NCBI GenBank assembly: GCA_021286965.1
Contig: JAJTBK010000323.1
Location: forward strand, 1 to 5,857
Reading direction: 5' to 3'
Origin: Comamonadaceae bacterium
Lineage (GTDB): Bacteria; Pseudomonadota; Gammaproteobacteria; Burkholderiales; Burkholderiaceae_C
Length of the DNA: 5,857 bases
A model generated the notes under the pieces. That model saw only the letters and a program-made list of their open reading frames with translations, did not search any database and had not been told where the DNA came from. Every line of letters begins with the position of its first letter. The stretch's first letter is position 1. The position numbers and the translations under genes are program-made. This document shows positions 3,101 through 5,857 of the stretch, in pieces.

Positions 3101-5857
3101 GGCCAGGGCGGCACGGCCTCGGCGAATGTTGGCTTCAACCGACTTCATCGGCGAGAGGCTGCCCTTGACGCTCTCCATCAGGCTGCGCTTGACATCCTCC
3201 ACGCTCTCGCCCGTCACCGCAGCGCGGGCCTTGGCCGCAGCGTCAATGGCTTCTTCCTGGGTCTGCGTCAGCGCCACCAGCCCCTTGGCTTCGAGCTTGT
3301 CGAGGAGCTTGCCGTAGGCTTTGGAAATGGCTGCTCGGATGGCGCTGGCCGGGGTTCCAGGCGCCGCCTGTGCGCTGCCCTGCGCAGGCGCTGCATTGGC
3401 CGGAGTCGGCGCGTTGTGCATCTCCTTGCCGTTGAACGTCACGATCACGTCGCTGTCTGCAATGTCTGCCGTTGCGCTCGGTGGCGTGGCGTTGCGCTCT
3501 GCATCTGTCATACCCTGGCGAGCCTGGGTGTTGCGCGCTTCGACCTCACCGGCCAGGCGGCGGTACTGCTCGTATGGCGTGCGCGAAACCATCTCCTTGG
3601 CGCGCGCCTGCATACTGTCTGCGCTCTCGCCAGAAAGCGCAGCAGACTCAGCACCCATTGCGGGCTCGCGCCCGAATCTGCGCGTGAACGTCTCAACCGT
3701 CTCCTTCATGCTCCCAAAACTGGGGGCCATGCGCTTGAGGATGGCACCATCCTCCAGCATCTTGCGATCTTCGGTGCGGTCAACTGCAGCCATGCTCTCT
3801 GGATTGCCGCCACTGGCAAATCCCTCGATGTGCTGGATGCCGTGCTGGATTTCGTGCAGCAGGGTGGACAGCAACTGTGCATCAGTGCTGTGGGCGGACA
3901 AATCAATCGAGCGCCCTTCGTAGGTGTAACTGGCGTTGTTCGCAGGCAAGCCATCGCGCAGCTCCACCCGCACAGCAGCAATACCAGGGTAGGCGGCAAA
4001 CAACGCAGGATGGTCGAGCAAGGAACCAACCGTCATCCCAGCGCCATCGCGCCCCGCCATCTCTTGGGCCTGCCGGGCTTTATCCAAAGCCGTCTCGGCC
4101 TTCTTCAAGGCGTTTGCCAGCGCCTTGAAATCAGCATCTTTCTTCGATTCCGAGGAGATACGCGAAGGGCTTTCTCCGCGCTGGCGCAGCCATGCATTGC
4201 GCGCCTCCTCTGCCGCCCACTTGCTTCGCAATGCTTCCTCGCTCTTGGCTTGGAGCGCATCGCGTTGCGTCGCCCATTGCGCTCGATCTTTGAGCTTTGC
4301 CTCGGCATCGCTAATCTCAAAGCGCCACTTGCCATCCATGCCCTTGAACCAGCCCGTATCCTGGCGCACGGCTTCAGCATCCTCGCCAGAGGCGATGCGC
4401 TCTTGCGCTGTGGCAAGCGCGTGCTGGTCGGCAGTGGATGCCTGCTGGCCGGCGAAGCTGTGCTGTGGGTTGTTGGCACGCCTCCACCCGGCGAGGTTCT
4501 TCTCGGTTAGAATTTTCGTGCGCCCCTGAGATAGGGCGGCTTGCTTGGGGAATTGGACCCCTCCACGCCGCCAGATTTCAGGGGCGTTTTTCGTGTCCAT
4601 GTACAGCAAATTCCCTCCAGCCGCAAGAAACCCTGGAGATGGGAGATTGCCGTTTGTCTTGGCATATACCGTGACCAACAGGCTCTCGGTCGGCGTTGTC
4701 GGCGCTGGCTTGGAGCCAACAGGGTTCGGCTTCGGCTCAATGACCATCATTACCGGATACCCAGCCAACGAATCCGGCGCAATCACCACCAGCCGCCCAG
4801 AGTCACGCGGGTCACGGTACACCGCTGCCGGGTTTTCTAACCAGCCCGGCACCTTCTTCCATGCCTGGGCCGTCATCTCAGGATGGTTCGTCAGCCCGTC
4901 CAGCAAATGCCGCTCGTTGAGCATCAGCGGCACGTCGGGATGCCCCAGCAGGCCCATCACATCCGAACGGTCAAGCACGCGCGTTCCCGTGGTGGCCTTG
5001 CCCCCACCGAACAGCGCATCGATGCGCCCCTCGTAGGATGCCTGGGTACTGGCGCTGCGGCTCAAACGGATGTCGGGGCTTGCGCCGTCAAAGTTGCCGT
5101 TGTTGTTCGTCGCGGATTTGATCTGCTCTGGCGACAAGACCATGACCGTATCGCCGTCAAACTCATCAGGCGTTCGCACACTCTGATACCCAAGCCACCG
5201 AGCCATGTGGCCGCGAAGCCGTTGTATTTCGAGTTGTGCATCAGCCTCGTCTACTGCGCCAATGGCGTCCCAAACATCCTGAGAATCAGGGTAGTGGCTG
5301 CCGTCCGTCAGTGCAGTGACAACATCATCAAGCACATCGCTGTCTTCTTCTACGCCAAGGCGCTTTGCCAGGGCTGCACGCGCTTCATCACCTTCAAGCA
5401 GGTCGGCCATTTTTCTACGCTCAAGGATCGGCCCCTTGATGAAAATTGCGTGCTGCTTTTCGTGGTATCCGCTCGGCTTGCCAGCGCGGGCAAAGATGGC
5501 GCCTTGGAATCGCCCTCCGTCCTTGATTTGAGAAAAATCTGATGCGCCGCCGTGATAGAAGATCAGCGGCTTGCCATCTGCATCCACCACCTCGCTATCA
5601 CCAAACCACTTGCGGAAGGCTGGGGAGTCGGTTACGGCAGCCGCAGTTCGACGGCTGAGTTTTGGCGCCGCCTGCTGCTGGCTCTTCTGGGAGTCCTGCT
5701 CCATCGCAGACAAACGTGACTTCCGCTGTTCCCCGGACTGCGCCTGCTCCCACGCCGCACGCGCCGCATTGGCAACACTCGGTGCAAGAAGATTGACCAG
5801 GCTATCGTTTTCCACCGCCTTGAAGTGCGCGAAGGCATTGCTGCTGCTGCCGTGGCT
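32..5857 (-). CDS. Giant polyvalent protein with ART, two BECR-nuclease-like, two zincin-like and LPD38-like domains; 5' partial, C-terminus replaced
   Basis: One frame is open from the right edge to a TGA at 32-34. The first start-like codon is a GTG at 5813-5815 (1927 aa), but 14 in-frame codons without a stop precede it and no well-spaced ribosome site is visible, so the real start is probably outside the window. Domains in order (numbering from that GTG): ART-like 63-252; MuF-C/BECR-like 262-446; zincin-like with HEIQH 654-658, about 455-795; BECR-like 915-1013; second zincin-like with HEVGVH 1088-1093, 1045-1207; unknown domain 1224-1477; frame-disturbed stretch 1478-1544; LPD38-like about 1551-1904. 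No signal peptide is visible in the part present. Known of the family: polyvalent proteins of phages and conjugative elements combine such modules and are proposed to enter the recipient cell with the DNA and act against host or rival functions. Inference: this copy comes from a prophage or integrative element and is partly decayed, since its end is truncated and it carries a probable frameshift pair. Targets cannot be read from the sequence. Confidence 0.9.
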   Translation of the reverse strand, partial: SHGSSSNAFAHFKAVENDSLVNLLAPSVANAARAAWEQAQSGEQRKSRLSAMEQDSQKSQQQAAPKLSRRTAAAVTDSPAFRKWFGDSEVVDADGKPLIFYHGGASDFSQIKDGGRFQGAIFARAGKPSGYHEKQHAIFIKGPILERRKMADLLEGDEARAALAKRLGVEEDSDVLDDVVTALTDGSHYPDSQDVWDAIGAVDEADAQLEIQRLRGHMARWLGYQSVRTPDEFDGDTVMVLSPEQIKSATNNNGNFDGASPDIRLSRSASTQASYEGRIDALFGGGKATTGTRVLDRSDVMGLLGHPDVPLMLNERHLLDGLTNHPEMTAQAWKKVPGWLENPAAVYRDPRDSGRLVVIAPDSLAGYPVMMVIEPKPNPVGSKPAPTTPTESLLVTVYAKTNGNLPSPGFLAAGGNLLYMDTKNAPEIWRRGGVQFPKQAALSQGRTKILTEKNLAGWRRANNPQHSFAGQQASTADQHALATAQERIASGEDAEAVRQDTGWFKGMDGKWRFEISDAEAKLKDRAQWATQRDALQAKSEEALRSKWAAEEARNAWLRQRGESPSRISSESKKDADFKALANALKKAETALDKARQAQEMAGRDGAGMTVGSLLDHPALFAAYPGIAAVRVELRDGLPANNASYTYEGRSIDLSAHSTDAQLLSTLLHEIQHGIQHIEGFASGGNPESMAAVDRTEDRKMLEDGAILKRMAPSFGSMKETVETFTRRFGREPAMGAESAALSGESADSMQARAKEMVSRTPYEQYRRLAGEVEARNTQARQGMTDAERNATPPSATADIADSDVIVTFNGKEMHNAPTPANAAPAQGSAQAAPGTPASAIRAAISKAYGKLLDKLEAKGLVALTQTQEEAIDAAAKARAAVTGESVEDVKRSLMESVKGSLSPMKSVEANIRRGRAALAKALDEKTSVHRAMYRSGLGWVDFVWGDDRKGLQHLMQRRQSADGMTADQAVRFMHDKMIAVIAQGAEVRRTEVSGSARLVLEGDGAQVVLVRQPGGNGWVLTGFELMPDATGRGATSSTATAAEATRSRNGAGAGDASIAQAEIDIKRSANGAIEGFHDPVSGKTFLIADALTAETAPGTLMHEVGVHMAADSSSGMQRLIERAGDLRQKWRNNPFVQQAESRMAQAGETSNEEFLAYVVTQYENNRAKMPVTLVGLARDFIAAVRAWLHGKGWLNAERLSVADIAAIARSNAKRLARDGAAVGTGNARMAKTGGQLDTSPEMNALRELAQQDEIFALPKSHSTNMLEIASKVEPEFQHVETVSGGYRTIYKFRTKEGQPFSISVRENKAGEMQPAGYYGFPDANDSPTFDVERGLSQRPGEDQNGASDGRGDVWIDVSQLKGAGDGGKVYAIAGDFAHNTGRVFVGDPAGLSEAGLKRRGEHMLSSALRWGTTRHLSPHPRQTQGSESAGVPPLAWQTGNDVQNLRNLVDVNLRIAENNNHDLDFNFDPRTGDFTDSNGLPIDRGGIEALATDTRGKGVSSAARSGGRTNARHALLRALLRAEGSEGGSHHGRSAGLLENLSRRVREDGSRPEGERQLKALFSRAATDPYAAYTQAQRASAERVFGAPKQLTLRERFDALRANAGTRIKQGLFDQFAAIAEISHKAYILARMSKGTDGAVEAAMLYGRPFLKDGVLDVNVNDPHGGFAKVLAGLQGEADRFLQWVAASRSERLKAEGKENLLTDADISNLKSLNGGQMPDGKSRVLVYGQAMAQLNDFNEAVLKVALESGLIDQAAFDIMQGQPYVPFYRLMEEGDLQGPRFSAGLVGQQAFKRLKGGTQQLNSDLLHNMLLNWGSLYAAAARNRAALESMKAADGMGIAYRVPAGTKGAVQVRNAGVAEHWMVEDPYLMQAITAMQYTPGGVVKALAPFKRLLTFGVTVNPAFKVRNLIRDTLSAMALFRWVQDRAGLACGQLRQIALQQ
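104..1165 (-). other. LPD38-like polyvalent C-terminal domain, truncated (residues about 1551-1904)
   Basis: Recognisable parts are DPYAAYTQAQRASAERVFG (1554-1572), IKQGLFDQFAAI (1594-1605), KAYILARMSKGTDGAVEAAM (1611-1630) and LYGRPFLKDGVLDV (1631-1644). Later parts are RFLQWVAASRSERLKAEGKE (1666-1685), LLTDADI (1687-1693), QPYVPFYR (1749-1756) and the end block FGVTVNPAFKVRNLIRDTLS (1882-1901). This succession matches the large polyvalent-associated domain I know as LPD38, which commonly closes these proteins and may be a structural or delivery region, with no enzyme motif. In relatives the sequence continues well past the 'RNLIRD' block. Here it breaks off at about residue 1904 and is replaced by 23 unrelated residues rich in Gln, Arg and Leu before the stop. 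The domain is therefore incomplete at its C-terminus. Confidence 0.6.
1186..1385 (-). other. Frame-disturbed segment: the +1 frame looks like the original coding frame
   Basis: In the long open frame, residues 1478-1543 contain no Phe, Trp or Tyr and are rich in Arg, Gly, Ser and Ala. A hand count of G+C by codon position gives about 74/63/57 percent (positions 1/2/3), the reverse of a normal high-GC gene. In the +1 frame the same bases give about 63/57/74 percent. That frame encodes TPEGKAYQARLDRAAERMRD followed by a stretch with EPFYAQRAAREEA and GDPLAYWRTCPGVYAKM. Removing one G at 1385 would join EALA directly to QTPEGKAY. The +1 frame ends at a TAA (1183-1185). A one-base gain near 1186-1189 would rejoin the long frame at LKALFSR. 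The simplest reading is a compensating insertion and deletion, either natural decay or sequencing error. Confidence 0.55.
1385..2146 (-). other. Conserved-looking domain of unknown function (residues 1224-1477)
   Basis: I recognise the style but no named function. The visible parts are a helical start MNALRELAQQDEIFALPKS (1228-1246); a sheet-like section GGYRTIYKFRT (1270-1280), QPFSISVREN (1284-1293) and AGYYGFPDAND (1301-1311); and DVWIDVSQLKGAGDGGKVY (1338-1356). These are followed by AHNTGRVFVGDPAGLSEAGL (1363-1382), then EHMLSSALRWGTTRHLSPHP (1387-1406). It ends with NLRIAENNNHDLDFNFDPRT (1438-1457). The density of Gly, Asp, His and Asn in the 1363-1406 block suggests a binding or active site (candidates H1365, D1373, H1388, H1401, H1405). 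Its position between a metallopeptidase-like domain and LPD38 is consistent with another effector or delivery module. No catalytic class is proposed. Confidence 0.5.
2195..2683 (-). other. HExxxH metallopeptidase-like domain (residues 1045-1207)
   Basis: The domain reads GAIEGFHDPVSGKTFLIAD (1057-1075), then GTLMHEVGVHMAADSSSGM (1084-1102). It continues with NPFVQQAESRMAQAGE (1119-1134), NEEFLAYVVTQYENN (1137-1151), RAWLHGKGWL (1171-1180) and ERLSVADIAAIARSNAKR (1183-1200). HEVGVH 1088-1093 (bases 2537-2554) sits where a zincin active-site helix would be, but three residues rather than two separate the Glu from the second His. E1138 or E1139 could supply another ligand. From memory, this same unusual spacing recurs in related phage polyvalent proteins, so it is probably a family feature and not damage here. 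Whether it binds zinc or is an inactive relative is not known. Confidence 0.55.
2777..3073 (-). other. Second BECR-type phage nuclease-like (PBECR) domain (residues 915-1013)
   Basis: The domain begins HRAMYRSGLGWVDFVWGD (915-932), where the 'D/GFVWG' strand leads into KGLQHLMQRR (935-944) with H939 at the usual position of a conserved histidine. A helix VRFMHDKMIAVIAQGA (956-971) follows. The C-terminal sheet is ARLVLEG (982-988), AQVVLVRQ (991-998) and GWVLTGFEL (1003-1011). The order 'GxxDFVWG, KGxxHL, helix ending in a Gly, three strands with a final WVLTGxE' resembles the phage Barnase-EndoU-ColicinE5/D-RelE-like nucleases annotated as PBECR families. A helical lead-in (825-912) with many Lys, Ala and Glu precedes it. 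RNA cleavage is inferred from the fold class; no substrate can be named. Confidence 0.65.
3425..4450 (-). other. HExxH zincin-like metallopeptidase domain with helical insert (residues about 455-795)
   Basis: The N-terminal part reads TGWFKGMDGKWRFEISDAEA (487-506). It is followed by a Lys/Ala/Glu-rich stretch (about 503-590) that looks like a coiled-coil or long helical insert. The core resumes with LLDHPALFAAYP (599-610), a strand VRVEL (615-619), then LLHEIQHGIQHIEGFASGG (652-670). HEIQH 654-658 (bases 3842-3856) is a perfect HExxH zinc-binding motif. YRRLAGEVEARNTQARQGMT (751-770) offers E757 or E759 as a third zinc ligand, the gluzincin-like arrangement. ATPPSATADI (776-785) ends the unit. 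This is one of the zincin-like domains typical of large polyvalent proteins, perhaps the one called LPD23; the number is from memory. It may cleave the polyvalent protein itself or a host protein; the sequence does not say which. Confidence 0.65.
4478..5032 (-). other. MuF-C-like / BECR-fold predicted nuclease domain (residues 262-446)
   Basis: The stretch contains VMGLLGHPDVPLMLNERHL (286-304), a helix ending in WKKVPGWLENPAAVYRDP (319-336), then strands RLVVIAP (341-347) and PVMMVIEP (354-361). It continues with VTVYAKTNG (381-389) and LLYMDTKNAPEIW (403-415) and ends in KILTEKNLAGWRR (434-446). This order (helices, a 'pro-x-hydrophobic' helix leading to an 'xNPxAVxxDP' turn, paired strands, then 'VYxK' and 'LLYxD') matches the C-terminal domain seen after phage MuF head proteins and in polyvalent proteins. 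That domain is predicted to have a Barnase-EndoU-ColicinE5/D-RelE (BECR) RNase-like fold. The fold assignment is from remembered family patterns. Catalytic residues are not certain, and RNase activity is inferred. Confidence 0.65.
5060..5629 (-). other. ART-PolyVal-like ADP-ribosyltransferase domain (residues 63-252)
   Basis: The domain opens with FRKWFGDSEVVD (67-78), then PLIFYHGG (83-90) with the expected catalytic-type histidine H88. A beta-strand-like GAIFA (105-109) and HAIFIKGPIL (122-131) follow. It closes with SPEQIKSATNNNGNFD (228-243) and PDIRLSR (247-253). This opening and ending are characteristic of the ART fold found in polyvalent proteins, where the YHG motif and the late E/Q-I-K-S-A motif frame the NAD-binding cleft. 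E230 is a candidate for the third catalytic residue, by inference only. The likely activity is ADP-ribosylation of a protein or nucleic acid in the recipient cell; the target is unknown. The middle (130-220) is acidic and helical and less typical, so this is either an insert or a divergent version. Confidence 0.75.

Noticed and set aside
2909..4510. Long plus-strand open frame of 533 codons opposite the giant gene
   Set aside because: It lies exactly antisense to clearly recognisable zincin-like and nuclease-like domains. Its translation is rich in His, Cys, Arg and Leu with no domain pattern, as expected for the complement of a high-GC gene.
4530..4549. Small inverted repeat CGCCC...GGGCG
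   Set aside because: A 5-base stem inside a well-supported coding region with no following T-run; not a terminator.

Overview
The window is almost entirely one giant, incomplete gene on the minus strand. It encodes a multidomain 'polyvalent' protein of the kind carried by prophages, phages and conjugative elements. Such proteins are strings of effector and protease-like domains and are thought to be delivered into a cell together with the element's DNA. The base composition (high GC, G or C preferred at third codon positions) and the protein style suggest a beta-proteobacterium, possibly Comamonadaceae/Burkholderiales. That host assignment is an inference and is weak.

Layout, read right to left in the direction of translation: the frame is already open at the right edge (5857), so the true start lies outside the window. 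Next come an ART-like (ADP-ribosyltransferase) domain (5060-5629), a MuF-C/BECR-type nuclease-like domain (4478-5032), and an HExxH zincin-like metallopeptidase domain containing a charged helical insert (about 3425-4450). These are followed by a second BECR-type nuclease-like domain (2777-3073), a second metallopeptidase-like domain with the spacing HExxxH (2195-2683), and a large domain of unknown function (1385-2146). A segment with shifted reading-frame character follows (1186-1385), and last is an LPD38-like C-terminal domain (104-1165). Residues are numbered throughout from the GTG at 5813-5815, the first start-like codon in the window; 14 further in-frame codons lie upstream of it.

Three things are unusual. 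(1) Between about 1186 and 1385 the long open frame has the wrong codon-position composition and no aromatic residues. The +1 frame there encodes a far more protein-like stretch, which suggests a compensating pair of one-base indels or an eroded gene boundary. (2) The LPD38-like region stops abruptly at about 104 and is followed by an unrelated 23-residue tail. This looks like a rearrangement junction. (3) A plus-strand reading frame enters from the left edge and ends at 73, converging on and overlapping the end of the giant gene.

No RNA genes, CRISPR arrays, complete insertion sequences, promoters or convincing terminators were seen. There is no intergenic stretch of 300 bases.
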